DNA from: B2-G16 sp964528085
Lineage (GTDB): Bacteria; Bipolaricaulota; Bipolaricaulia; UBA7950; UBA9294
Direction of reading: 5' to 3'
Length of the DNA stretch: 30,586 nt
Assembly (NCBI GenBank): GCA_964528085.1
Contig: CAZGRE010000014.1
Location: 1-30,586 of the forward strand
A model generated the notes under the pieces. That model ran no database searches. It saw only the letters and a list, made by a program, of their open reading frames with translations, and was not told the DNA's origin. Both the position numbers and the translations under genes were made by a program. Shown one piece after another: positions 16,997-27,487 of this stretch (positions are counted from its first letter, which is position 1; the number at the start of each line of letters is the position of its first letter).

Positions 16997-19201
16997 ATGA
17001 GCGTTCTAATCGTGATACCGGCAGCGATCTCCGTTCTCGCCCTGGTGGGGGCGTTCTCGTTCAACCGCTCGGTGATCCGAAAGTCGCAGGGGACCGACCG
17101 GATGAAGGAGCTTCAAGGGTATATCCGATCCGGGGCGTTCACCTTCATGCTGGAGGAGGCGAGGGTGATGGCGATCACAATGGTCGTGATCGGCATCCTC
17201 CTTTGGGTCCTGTTCTACTGGGAGGTGGCGGTCGCGTTCTGGCTCGGCTCACTCCTGTCAATGGCAGCCGGATTCATTGGGATGAACGCCGCTACCCACG
17301 CCAACGCTCGCACGACCCAAGGGGCGCGGAAGTCGTTCAAGGAGGCGCTCGCAGTGGCGTTCTCCGGCGGGAGCGTAATGGGCCTGTCGGTCGCCGGTCT
17401 GGCCGTGTTCGGGCTCGTCGTCATATTCCTAATCTTCCGCCATCTGTTCGAACCGGGAACCCTGACGATCGAGACGCGGTACCTGTTCGGGCTCAAGGGT
17501 GCGGGGGTGAACCTGATCAAGGGGGCGCTCGTCGTCAGCGCCTACTCGATGGGGGCCTCCCTCGTCGCCTTGTTCGACCGCGTCGGGGGCGGGATCTACA
17601 CCAAGGCAGCGGATACGGCAGCCGACCTCGTCGGTAAGGTAGAGATGCACATCCCTGAGGACGACGTCCGCAACCCGGCGACGATCGCCGACAACGTAGG
17701 AGACAACGTTGGGGACGTCGGAGGGCTCGGTGCCGACCTCCTCGAATCGTTCATCGGGGCGATCATCTCGGTCATCGTCATGGTCCTCTACCTGTACGTC
17801 GGAAGGGAGAACGCGAGCCTGCAGGGGATCATCTCCAAGCTCGGGTTCGCCAACGGGATGACCGCATCGAACTACTGGTGGGTCGTGATCGCTCCGCTCG
17901 TCATCGTCGCTGGCGGGACGTTCTCGAGCCTGCTCGCCATCCTGTACGTACGGATGAGCGGCCGGGCGGAGAACGTGCAAGGGATCCTGATGCAGGGGAC
18001 GCGGATCGCCGCCATCCTGACCGCTGTGACGACCTTCCTATTCTGTTGGTTCTCCCCGCTTTCCCTAAACATCTTCTACGAGGTCCTCCTTGGGCTGTTC
18101 ACCGGGGTGGCGATCGGATTCTTCTCCGAGTACTACACGTCTACGACCTTCAAGCCGGCGCGCGAGCTCGCCAAGATGAACCAGGACGGCCCGGGGATCG
18201 GGGTCGCCGAGGGGTTGGCCCTTGGGATGCTCAGCACGTTCCTCCCGGTCGTCGTCCTCGCCGGAGCGATCATCGGGGCCTACCTGTTCGGCGGGCTCCT
18301 CGGGGTGGCGTTCGCCGCCATGGGGATGCTCTCGTTCGTGGCGATGACCGTGTCGGTCGACACCTACGGCCCGATCGCGGACAACGCCGGCGGGATCGCG
18401 ACGATGGCCGAGCTTCCCCCTGAGGTGAGGGAGCGGACGGACAAGCTGGACGCCGTCGGTAACACAACCGCGGCAATCGGAAAGGGGTTCGCCATCGGCT
18501 CGGCGGCGTTCGCCGCCCTCGGGCTGATCGCCTCCTACATGTGGTCGGCGATCGGGAGCGCATCCCAGGTCGTCGCCCCGCAGCTCCCGATCGTCGGGCA
18601 GATCGCAGCGAGCCTCTCCCCGACCGGAAGCCCGATCGAGGTCGGGGCGTACGTGATCGCCGGGCTCGTCCTCGGTGCGATGGTCCCCTACGTCTTCTCC
18701 GCCCTCCTCATCCGCGGGGTGAGTCAGACCGCCGGGCTGCTCGTCGAGGAGATCCGCCGCCAGTTCAAGGAGAACCCGAAGATCATGACCGGGGAGGAGC
18801 CGGCCGATTTCAACCGCTGCATCTCGATCACCGCCCACGGCGGGGTGAAGAAGATGTTCCTCCCGGCGATGATCGCGGTCGTCACCCCGCTCGCGTTCGG
18901 GCTGGTCTTCGGGCGCTACGCCCTCGGCGGGTTCCTGATCGGAGGGTTGCTGTCCGCGATCCAGCTCGCCATCTTCTGTGGAAACGCCGGCGGGGCGATG
19001 GACAATGCGAAGAAGTACATCGAGGAGGGGCACTACGGCGGTAAGGGCTCCGAGGCGCACGACTCGAGTGTCGTCGGGGACACGGTCGGCGACCCGCTGA
19101 AGGACACGGTCGGCCCCTCCCTCGACATCCTGATCAAGCTGATGTCGGTCGTCTCGCTCGTTTTCGCGTCGCTGTTCCCGATCTACCCGATCTGGGGATA
19201 G
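16997..19201 (+). CDS. hppA: membrane-bound ion-pumping pyrophosphatase
   Basis: This pump uses pyrophosphate hydrolysis to move H+ or Na+ out of the cytoplasm, conserving energy in PPi-rich metabolism. The 734-aa protein has about 16 hydrophobic helices. PPi-binding acidic motifs are present: ADLVGKVE (209-216), then EDDVRNPATIADNVGDNVGD (221-240), and near the C-terminus GKGSEAHDSSVVGDTVGDP with KDTVGPSLDILIKL. The segment GNTTAAIGKGFAIG (488-501) has Ala, not Lys, at the position diagnostic for potassium dependence, so it should be a K+-dependent type like Thermotoga maritima Na+-PPase. Whether H+, Na+ or both are pumped cannot be settled by eye. The ATG at 16997 starts a normal hydrophobic N-terminus; only a distant AGAGGGG stands upstream. 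Confidence 0.96.
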   Translation: MSVLIVIPAAISVLALVGAFSFNRSVIRKSQGTDRMKELQGYIRSGAFTFMLEEARVMAITMVVIGILLWVLFYWEVAVAFWLGSLLSMAAGFIGMNAATHANARTTQGARKSFKEALAVAFSGGSVMGLSVAGLAVFGLVVIFLIFRHLFEPGTLTIETRYLFGLKGAGVNLIKGALVVSAYSMGASLVALFDRVGGGIYTKAADTAADLVGKVEMHIPEDDVRNPATIADNVGDNVGDVGGLGADLLESFIGAIISVIVMVLYLYVGRENASLQGIISKLGFANGMTASNYWWVVIAPLVIVAGGTFSSLLAILYVRMSGRAENVQGILMQGTRIAAILTAVTTFLFCWFSPLSLNIFYEVLLGLFTGVAIGFFSEYYTSTTFKPARELAKMNQDGPGIGVAEGLALGMLSTFLPVVVLAGAIIGAYLFGGLLGVAFAAMGMLSFVAMTVSVDTYGPIADNAGGIATMAELPPEVRERTDKLDAVGNTTAAIGKGFAIGSAAFAALGLIASYMWSAIGSASQVVAPQLPIVGQIAASLSPTGSPIEVGAYVIAGLVLGAMVPYVFSALLIRGVSQTAGLLVEEIRRQFKENPKIMTGEEPADFNRCISITAHGGVKKMFLPAMIAVVTPLAFGLVFGRYALGGFLIGGLLSAIQLAIFCGNAGGAMDNAKKYIEEGHYGGKGSEAHDSSVVGDTVGDPLKDTVGPSLDILIKLMSVVSLVFASLFPIYPIWG

Positions 19202-19225
19202 ACAACCGCTGCGGTTGAATTCGAC

Positions 19226-19256
19226 GGGCCCCGCCGCGCGCGGGGCCCTCTTCTTT
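19226..19256 (+). terminator. hppA terminator
   Basis: A 9-bp perfect G+C stem (19226-19234 with 19240-19248) has a 5-nt loop and is followed by TCTTCTTT. It lies 24 bp after the hppA stop. Confidence 0.8.
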
Positions 19257-19317
19257 GGACTCGGCCAGGCGCTATACTCCACTAAGACGATCGATCGTCG
19301 GAAAAGGGGGAATGATA

Positions 19318-21060
19318 ATGGAAGGCAAATGGTGGATCATCCTTGCCGCAGTAGTGGGGATCATCGCCTTGGGGATACTCCCGAGCCTCCTCACCGAACG
19401 CGCCACAGTCGAGGAACGCGGTACGCTGCTCGACGCCGGCCATTTTGTAATCGAGGAAGGGGGGGTCAGGCTCCTTGAAGAGAGGTACACCCTCTTCTCC
19501 CACCCGACCGAGGGGTACATGCTCCTATCCCAAGGGGAGATAACGATCGGGGAGCGGTCGATCTCGCTCGCGCAGCAGACCGTCTACGATCTTGCCTTCC
19601 ACCCTTCCCTCTACAACCTAGCAGTCGAGGCGGAGCCGACATCGCAGATCATCTCTGCCCAGGCCACCCCGGACGGGTTGTCGATGGAGGTCCGCCAGGG
19701 TGCTGTAAGCCAGACCGAGAGGATCCCCGATACGGATAACATCGCCCTGCTGGACAACAACATAATCGGGCACTACGTCGTGTTGTTGATGGCGATCCGC
19801 GCCGAGGCGCTCGACCGCGAGTTCACCGCTGCGATCCCTCAGCGCCTCCTATCCCTCCCGGCGAAGATCGCAGGGCCGAACAAGGCCGACTTCCGCTCCG
19901 GGGATACGACGTATTCCGGGAAACGGTTCGACCTCCAACTCGGGGACATCAAGATCGTCCTGATTGAGTACGCCGGCCACCTCGCCGGGGTGATCGATCA
20001 GACCCAGGGGACGGTCGCATACGACCTTGCCCGCTTCCCGGATGGGATCGAGCTTCCCGAAGAGGAACGATCCGAGGTAGAGGGCGTGATGGAGGAGGAG
20101 ATCGCGTTCGCCAGCGATCGGCTCGCCATCGCCGGAACGTTGACCCTTCCGGCGGAAGGGACGCCACCGTTCGCAGCGGCGCTGTTCATCGGAGGCTCAG
20201 GTTCGGTCGATCGGGACGGGAACGCCCCCGGCCTTCTGACCGACTCGTACCTCCAGCTCGCGCACGCCCTCGCAAAGGCGGGGATCGCATCGCTCCGCTA
20301 CGACAAGCGGGGGGTCGGAAAGAGCGAAGGGGACCTCGCATCCGCGTCCCGCTCGGACCTATTGAACGATGTCCGCGCCGCGCTCGCAGCCCTCCGCGCC
20401 CAACCCGAGATCGACCCGGACCGGATCTTCCTGATCGGCCACAGCGAAGGGGCGTATCTCGCCCCGATCATCGCCTCCGAGGACGACACGATCCGGGGGA
20501 TCGTCCTCCTTGCCGGCGCAGCACGATCGCTCGACGAGATTACACGCTGGCAGATCGAAACCAGCCTCAGAATGCAGGGAGCCCCCGAGGAGAGGATCGC
20601 AGCCGCCCTCGCCCAGGAGGATCAGTACATCGAGTTCGTCAAGACCTCAAGCGGAGAGTGGAGCGACTACACGTTCGAGGAGCTGCACGATGCGATCCCC
20701 TGGCTGACCGAACAGGCGGCGGCCCAGCTGACCGGCTCATCCCTCTCCCTCACCTGGCTCCGCGAGCATTACCTCGCCGATCCGACCGAGCTGCTGCGGA
20801 AGATCCGCGTGCCGGTCCTGATCGTCAACGGGGAGAAGGACCTCCAGGTCCCGGCCGAGGAGGCGGATCGGATCAGGGAGGTTATCGAGGAGGCGGGGAA
20901 CCGGGACGTTACCGTCTATATCCTTTCCGACTTCAACCATCTCCTCCGCCATCACCCGGAAGAGGCGAGCCTGAACTATCGCCACCTCAACGAGCCGGTC
21001 GATCCGCGACTGATCGATATCCTGACAGGATGGGCCGTTGAACGATTCGCTAACCGCTGA
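19318..21060 (+). CDS. membrane-anchored alpha/beta hydrolase with unknown N-terminal domain
   Basis: A probable serine hydrolase (esterase or peptidase-like) facing outside the cytoplasm. The 580-aa protein has an N-terminal membrane helix (about 5-23). A beta-rich domain follows (about 30-260) that I do not recognise, then the alpha/beta-hydrolase fold (about 262-580). Hydrolase motifs are the oxyanion-hole GGSGSVDRDG (292-301), YDKRGVGKSEG (328-338), the nucleophile Ser376 in GHSEGA, Asp508 in NGEKDLQVP and His541 in FNHLL, a complete triad. The ATG at 19318 has AAGGGGG well spaced; the ATG at 19312 is too close to it. A possible -10 box TATACT stands at 19273-19278 without a good -35. Its end overlaps rsmA by 23 bp. 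Substrate unknown. Confidence 0.85.
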   Translation: MEGKWWIILAAVVGIIALGILPSLLTERATVEERGTLLDAGHFVIEEGGVRLLEERYTLFSHPTEGYMLLSQGEITIGERSISLAQQTVYDLAFHPSLYNLAVEAEPTSQIISAQATPDGLSMEVRQGAVSQTERIPDTDNIALLDNNIIGHYVVLLMAIRAEALDREFTAAIPQRLLSLPAKIAGPNKADFRSGDTTYSGKRFDLQLGDIKIVLIEYAGHLAGVIDQTQGTVAYDLARFPDGIELPEEERSEVEGVMEEEIAFASDRLAIAGTLTLPAEGTPPFAAALFIGGSGSVDRDGNAPGLLTDSYLQLAHALAKAGIASLRYDKRGVGKSEGDLASASRSDLLNDVRAALAALRAQPEIDPDRIFLIGHSEGAYLAPIIASEDDTIRGIVLLAGAARSLDEITRWQIETSLRMQGAPEERIAAALAQEDQYIEFVKTSSGEWSDYTFEELHDAIPWLTEQAAAQLTGSSLSLTWLREHYLADPTELLRKIRVPVLIVNGEKDLQVPAEEADRIREVIEEAGNRDVTVYILSDFNHLLRHHPEEASLNYRHLNEPVDPRLIDILTGWAVERFANR

Positions 21061-21934
21061 TCTGACGGACCGAGGAGGGGTCAAGCGCCGCCTTGCCCGA
21101 GCCGGGGTCAGGCCGAGCAAGCGGCTCGGGCAGAACTTCCTCGTCGACCGGCACGCCCTCAAGGCGATCGAGAAGGAGATCACCGAGATCGGCCCCGAAT
21201 GGGTCGTCGAGATCGGAGCCGGACTCGGGACGATAACCCGGATACTCGCCCGCTCAGCGGGAAGGACGATCGCGATCGAGATCGATGAGCGGCTCGTCGG
21301 TGAGATCCGCCGGACGCTCGGGGAGGGAACGTCAGTCGAAATCATTCAGGGAGACGTCCTCTCGTTCGACTTCGCGCGGGTAGGAGGGGAAAAAGGGCTC
21401 GTCGTCGGAAGCATCCCTTATCGGATCAGCACACCGATAATCCGCCATCTCGTCAGGAACCGTCCCTTCATCGACAAGGCGATCCTGATCACGCAGCGGG
21501 AGGTGGCGGAGAAGATCATGAGGAGCCCTGGACGGGGAGGGACATCGCTCGGGGTCTTCGTGCAGGCCTACGCCGATGTCGCACCGATCATGAACCTGGG
21601 GAGGGAGAGCTTCTTCCCTCCTCCAGATGTCGACTCCACGATGTGGGTGATCTCGTTCAGGGAAGTCCCGAAGTTCACCGCCGAGGAGGGATCCTTCTTC
21701 TCCCTCGTCCGGGAGATCTACGGACGACGGAGAAAGATGATCCGCTCGGTCCTCCGCGTCCTCCTTCCACCAGGAGAGGTCGAGGCCGTCCTGAGACGAG
21801 CGGGGGTCGACGGGCGGATACGGGGGGAGACCCTCGATCTCGCCGGGCTCGATCGGCTTGCGCTCGCGATGGAGGAGACCGAAAAGGAGGGGGGGACCGA
21901 GGTCTCCCTTGACACCGGGCCGACCGGCGGTTAA
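21038..21934 (+). CDS. rsmA: 16S rRNA dimethyladenosine transferase RsmA/KsgA
   Basis: RsmA dimethylates the two adjacent adenines in helix 45 of 16S rRNA during small-subunit assembly. The 298-aa protein shows PSKRLGQNFLVD (26-37), the SAM-binding VVEIGAGLGTIT (56-67), AIEIDERL (79-86), the adenine motif region GSIPYRIST (124-132) and SFFPPPDVDS (191-200). In the adenine motif the family normally has Asn-Leu/Ile-Pro-Tyr; here it is Ser125-Ile-Pro-Tyr. The start is TTG at 21038, inside the end of the hydrolase gene, with AGGA upstream; it gives a family-typical N-terminus. A short Gly/Glu-rich tail follows the usual end. The 23S rRNA promoter starts 29 bp after the stop. Confidence 0.92.
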   Translation: MNDSLTADLTDRGGVKRRLARAGVRPSKRLGQNFLVDRHALKAIEKEITEIGPEWVVEIGAGLGTITRILARSAGRTIAIEIDERLVGEIRRTLGEGTSVEIIQGDVLSFDFARVGGEKGLVVGSIPYRISTPIIRHLVRNRPFIDKAILITQREVAEKIMRSPGRGGTSLGVFVQAYADVAPIMNLGRESFFPPPDVDSTMWVISFREVPKFTAEEGSFFSLVREIYGRRRKMIRSVLRVLLPPGEVEAVLRRAGVDGRIRGETLDLAGLDRLALAMEETEKEGGTEVSLDTGPTGG

Positions 21935-21962
21935 ATTATTCCTACCGCTGATCGAACCCCCC

Positions 21963-21991
21963 TTGACAGGACTCAGGGGAGGTGCTACGAT
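21963..21991 (+). promoter_or_regulatory. 23S-5S rRNA promoter
   Basis: A consensus TTGACA (21963-21968) is separated by 17 bp from TACGAT (21986-21991). The predicted start near 21998 is about 55 nt before the mature 23S end. Confidence 0.75.
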
Positions 21992-22000
21992 CATCTTTTG

Positions 22001-22033
22001 CGCAGTCTGTTTCTGCGTTAGTGTTCCTTGACA
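22001..22033 (+). promoter_or_regulatory. rRNA leader with boxB-like hairpin and boxA-like element
   Basis: A 5-bp hairpin CGCAG/CTGCG (22001-22005 with 22013-22017, 7-nt loop) is followed by TGTTCCTTGACA (22022-22033). That 12-mer matches 9 of 12 positions of the E. coli rRNA boxA TGCTCTTTAACA. The order hairpin then boxA is that of rrn antitermination leaders. The boxA-like sequence also forms part of the processing stem. Confidence 0.4.
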
Positions 22034-22052
22034 AGTGAATAGAGTGTGTGCC

Positions 22053-22060
<8 letters not shown>
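22024..22060 (+). other. 5' half of the pre-23S processing stem
   Basis: This 37-nt stretch pairs with 25009-25046 after the 23S gene. The first 6 bp are followed by a small bulge, then about 29 bp with two G-U pairs and one A-C mismatch. This is the usual substrate for RNase III excision of pre-23S rRNA. Confidence 0.8.
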
Positions 22061-25008
<2,948 letters not shown>

Positions 25009-25016
<8 letters not shown>

Positions 25017-25046
25017 GGCACACACCCTGTTCACTTGTTGAAGGAA
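25009..25046 (+). other. 3' half of the pre-23S processing stem
   Basis: This stretch is complementary to 22024-22060 and closes the long helix around the 23S rRNA. It ends 12 nt before the 5S gene. Confidence 0.8.
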
Positions 25047-25058
25047 CGATTAGAGATT

Positions 25059-25175
25059 CCAGGTGGCAGATAGCGGAGGGGAAACACCCGTTCCCATCCC
25101 GAACACGGCAGTTAAGCCCTCCAGCGCCGATGGTACTCGTCTGGCAACGGACGGGGAGAGTAGGTCGCCGCCTGG
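25059..25175 (+). rRNA. rrf: 5S ribosomal RNA
   Basis: A 117-nt gene begins and ends with the complementary CCAGG.. and ..CCTGG of helix I. Internal family blocks include ACACCCGTTCCCATCCCGAACACGG, of which CCCATCCCGAACACGG is diagnostic, then GTTAAGC and GGGAGAGTAGGTCGCCGCC. It lies 43 nt after the mature 23S end. It is followed at once by TTTTTCCTTTTC, so the 5S terminal stem plus T-run may also stop transcription. Confidence 0.95.
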
Positions 25176-25187
25176 TTTTTCCTTTTC
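25171..25187 (+). terminator. T-tract after 5S rRNA
   Basis: The 3' strand of 5S helix I is followed by TTTTTCCTTTTC. No separate hairpin is present before the next gene 20 nt downstream, so read-through into the transporter gene is likely to some degree. Confidence 0.45.
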
Positions 25188-25206
25188 ACGGAACGGTGGG
25201 GTGAAG

Positions 25207-26118
25207 ATGCGCAAGACGGCGCTCCTACCGAGCGACTCGGGGGATCGGATCACCGTAGTCGGGATCATCTGGAACATATTCCTGTTCGTCGTCAAGCTCT
25301 CCGTCGGGTTCCTTACCGGATCGGCGGGACTGATCGCAGACGGGATCCACTCGGCATCGGACTTGGCGACCGATCTCGTCGTCCTCGGCGGGATGAGGAT
25401 CGCCCGCCGGAGGGCAGACGAGAGCCATCCCTACGGGCACGGCCGCTACGAGACCCTCGCCGGCGGGCTCGTAGCCGGCGCCCTTATCCTGATCGGCCTG
25501 TTCCTCGCGTGGGAAGGGATCGTCGCCCTGTCACGCGGGAAGACGAGCTTCCCCGGAGCGGGGATGATCGTCGTCGCGGCGATCTCGGTCGCGGTCAAGG
25601 AATGGCTCTACCGGCGGACGGCCCAATCGGCGCGAAACGCCGGGAGCGCCGCTCTGTATGCGAATGCGTGTCATCACCGCTCGGACGCCTTATCCTCAAT
25701 CGCCGTTTTGGCGGGCGGGATCGGAGGTCTGGTCGGCTGGGGGTACGGGGATCGACTCGCCGGCCTGATCGTCGGTCTGATGGTCGCCGCCGCCGGTTGG
25801 CGGACGATCTTCCGTGTCCTGCACGAGCTGTCCGAGGGAGGCCTATCGAAATCTGAGATTCAGACGATCGAGTCGGCGATCGCTGGGGTAAGGGGGGTCA
25901 AGGGCTGGCACCGGCTCCGCGGCCGGCGCCTCGGGCGGGAGAGGCTGATCGACGTACACGTCCTCGTCGATCCGAGCCTCTCCGTCGTCGAGGGTCATCG
26001 GGTTTCGATGGAGATCGAAGAGGCGATGCGCGCGGCCTGCCGGCTCCCGATCAATGTAACCGTCCACATCGAGCCGGATCTCGACGAGCTCGCCTCCCAT
26101 CACGCCGACGGCGACTAG
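25207..26118 (+). CDS. cation diffusion facilitator (CDF) metal transporter
   Basis: CDF proteins export divalent metals (Zn, Fe, Mn, Co or Cd) in exchange for protons. The 303-aa protein has six predicted membrane helices followed by a cytoplasmic metal-binding domain (about 208-295). Metal-site residues are visible in helix 2 (ADGIHSASD, His48 and Asp52) and helix 5 (CHHRSD, His156 and Asp160), with HPYGHGRYE (74-82) between helices 2 and 3. The HD-HD arrangement is common for Zn/Fe-type members, but the metal cannot be fixed from this. I chose the ATG at 25207; a GTG at 25201 is possible. The frame is open upstream into 5S rRNA, which is not coding. No promoter is seen, so expression may come from rRNA read-through. 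The stop shares CTAG with the convergent ogt. Confidence 0.92.
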   Translation: MRKTALLPSDSGDRITVVGIIWNIFLFVVKLSVGFLTGSAGLIADGIHSASDLATDLVVLGGMRIARRRADESHPYGHGRYETLAGGLVAGALILIGLFLAWEGIVALSRGKTSFPGAGMIVVAAISVAVKEWLYRRTAQSARNAGSAALYANACHHRSDALSSIAVLAGGIGGLVGWGYGDRLAGLIVGLMVAAAGWRTIFRVLHELSEGGLSKSEIQTIESAIAGVRGVKGWHRLRGRRLGRERLIDVHVLVDPSLSVVEGHRVSMEIEEAMRAACRLPINVTVHIEPDLDELASHHADGD

Positions 26119-26636
26119 AGGCTGAGCGCTCCCTTCTCAAGGGCGAGGAGCCGCTCCTTCAAGGGGAGGCCTCCGCCGAAACCCCGCAGCCCGCCGGAGG
26201 CTCCGATTATCCGATGGCACGGGATGACGATCGGGATCGGGTTCGCGCTGAGCGCCTGGCCGACGGCGCGGGCGGCACGCGGTCTCCCGACCAGGGCAGC
26301 AACCGCACCGTAGGAGAGCGTCTCCCCGTAGGGGACGGTTCGGGTCGCCTCCCAGACCGCCAGCTGGAAGGGTGTACCGCGCAGATCGAGGGGAAGATCG
26401 AACCCCCTCCGCTCACCGCGGAGGTAATCATGCAGCTGTTCGAGGACCCCCTCGTTCGGGATGTCGTCGGGGAGGATCCGGACCCCCAACCGCTTCGCCA
26501 GCTCGGGAAACGGCCTCGCCGACAGGTCGATCAACCGGAGCCCCCTCTTGGAAGAAAGGATCCGGAACGTCCATCCCTCCCAGTTGAGGGTGCTCCCATA
26601 CAGCCTCTCAGCGAGCGGTTTTGAACGCCTCGGCAC
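26115..26636 (-). CDS. ogt: methylated-DNA-protein-cysteine methyltransferase
   Basis: This suicide repair protein removes O6-alkyl groups from guanine onto its own cysteine. The 173-aa protein has the acceptor Cys140 in IPCHRIIG, the helix-turn-helix with the Arg finger (RPRAARAVGQAL), and GTPFQLAVWEATRTVPYGE, all typical. The N-terminal domain (1-80) is of the usual Ogt length. The start is GTG at 26636, with a GGGGAG-type site upstream. It lies downstream of the AMMECR1 gene on the same strand but has its own promoter, which overlaps the stop codon of that gene. It converges on the CDF gene with a 4-bp overlap. Confidence 0.94.
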   Translation of the reverse strand: MPRRSKPLAERLYGSTLNWEGWTFRILSSKRGLRLIDLSARPFPELAKRLGVRILPDDIPNEGVLEQLHDYLRGERRGFDLPLDLRGTPFQLAVWEATRTVPYGETLSYGAVAALVGRPRAARAVGQALSANPIPIVIPCHRIIGASGGLRGFGGGLPLKERLLALEKGALSL

Positions 26637-26664
26637 GATCCCATCTCCCCTTCCCAGCCACAGG

Positions 26665-26693
26665 AGGTTAGTCAGAGCCGCCCTTTAAGTCAA
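26665..26693 (-). promoter_or_regulatory. ogt promoter
   Basis: On the minus strand TTGACT (26693-26688) is followed after 17 bp by TAACCT (26670-26665). It leaves a leader of about 22 nt containing AAGGGGAG. The -35 box overlaps the TGA of the upstream AMMECR1 gene. Confidence 0.55.
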
Positions 26694-27385
26694 TCCGAGC
26701 GAGTATCCTCTTCTGAGAAGTGCTCGACCTCATACACCTCGACCTTGAGGGATTCTCCGTTCTTCCAGCAATCTCCGGGAGCCCCATGTTTCCGGCACAG
26801 CTCGGTGAGGAAGACCTCAGGGTCGGGGAGCTGCTCCCAAACCTGGGGAAGATACGTCGATGTCCCGTAACGCGTCGTCAGGATCACCCCGTCGATCCCT
26901 GGACGGAGCTTGGCGAGGAGATCCTCCGGTCCATCGAACTCGAGCGTCCTCGGCCGGCCGAGGACGCTGATCTCGATCGTAAGGAGAGGGAGCTCTTGAG
27001 GTGTCACCGGCGGGAACCGCGGATCGGCCGTAGCGGCGAGGATGACGTTCCGCATGACGTTTCTGTATATCGGCTCATGCGGGATGAACGAATCGAGGAT
27101 GCAACCGCGGAGCCTCCCCTCCTCGGTCAGAGTCACAAAGCAGGCCGCTTCGCGCGCAATACCGGGGGTGATCCGCTCAGGAGGTACCGCCGGGGCCGGC
27201 CGCCCGGAGAGCTCGGCTTCGAGCGCTTCGCGCGCAAGTCGAAAGAGGTAGGATTTCTCATCTTCGCTCAGCCTGACCGGAGTTACATCTTGCATATCAG
27301 CCACCTTCAGCATCGACAGGGAGATGATCCCTCCGAGCGCGACGAGCAAGACGAGGAGGAACCAGCTCCGCTCAGTCATCCACAT
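26690..27385 (-). CDS. AMMECR1-domain protein with N-terminal membrane anchor
   Basis: AMMECR1 proteins are found in all domains of life and their biochemical role is unsettled; in many prokaryotes they accompany a MEMO-like protein and a radical SAM protein. This 231-aa protein has an N-terminal hydrophobic helix (about 8-24) and then the AMMECR1 domain (about 40-222). The core motif RLRGCILDSF contains Cys95, followed by AATADPRFPPVTPQELP and LTIEISVLG. The family motif usually reads L-R-G-C-I-G; here the Gly is Leu. ATG codons occur at 27397, 27385 and 27379; 27385 coincides with the predicted transcription start. The frame is open upstream to 28015, but that part lies antisense inside the M20 gene and is shadow. 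No MEMO or radical SAM partner is in the window. Confidence 0.88.
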   Translation of the reverse strand: MWMTERSWFLLVLLVALGGIISLSMLKVADMQDVTPVRLSEDEKSYLFRLAREALEAELSGRPAPAVPPERITPGIAREAACFVTLTEEGRLRGCILDSFIPHEPIYRNVMRNVILAATADPRFPPVTPQELPLLTIEISVLGRPRTLEFDGPEDLLAKLRPGIDGVILTTRYGTSTYLPQVWEQLPDPEVFLTELCRKHGAPGDCWKNGESLKVEVYEVEHFSEEDTRSD

Positions 27386-27392
27386 GCATAAG

Positions 27393-27421
27393 ACCATACG
27401 GTAAGGGGAAGCCCCGGTCAA
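27393..27421 (-). promoter_or_regulatory. AMMECR1 gene promoter, probably leaderless
   Basis: On the minus strand TTGACC (27421-27416) is separated by 17 bp from TATGGT (27398-27393). Position +1 falls at about 27386-27385, that is at an in-frame ATG. No Shine-Dalgarno precedes any of the three candidate ATGs. Confidence 0.5.
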
Positions 27422-27435
27422 TCGGATCGCACCCC

Positions 27436-27463
27436 CTGAACCCGGACGGTCCGTCGTTATAAT
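27436..27463 (+). promoter_or_regulatory. promoter of the M20 peptidase gene
   Basis: A consensus -10 box TATAAT (27458-27463) is preceded, after 16 bp, by a weak -35 CTGAAC (27436-27441). The leader of about 18 nt contains GAAGGAGGGG. It is back to back with the AMMECR1 promoter. Confidence 0.55.
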
Positions 27464-27487
27464 CCCCCCATCAGAAGGAGGGGAAGG

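Noticed and set aside
18065..19282. A 405-codon minus-strand frame opposite hppA
   Set aside because: Shadow of hppA: the composition is Asp/Arg/Gly/His-rich, there is no start context, and no motifs are present.
25063..25206. N-terminal extension of the CDF transporter frame
   Set aside because: It lies inside 5S rRNA.
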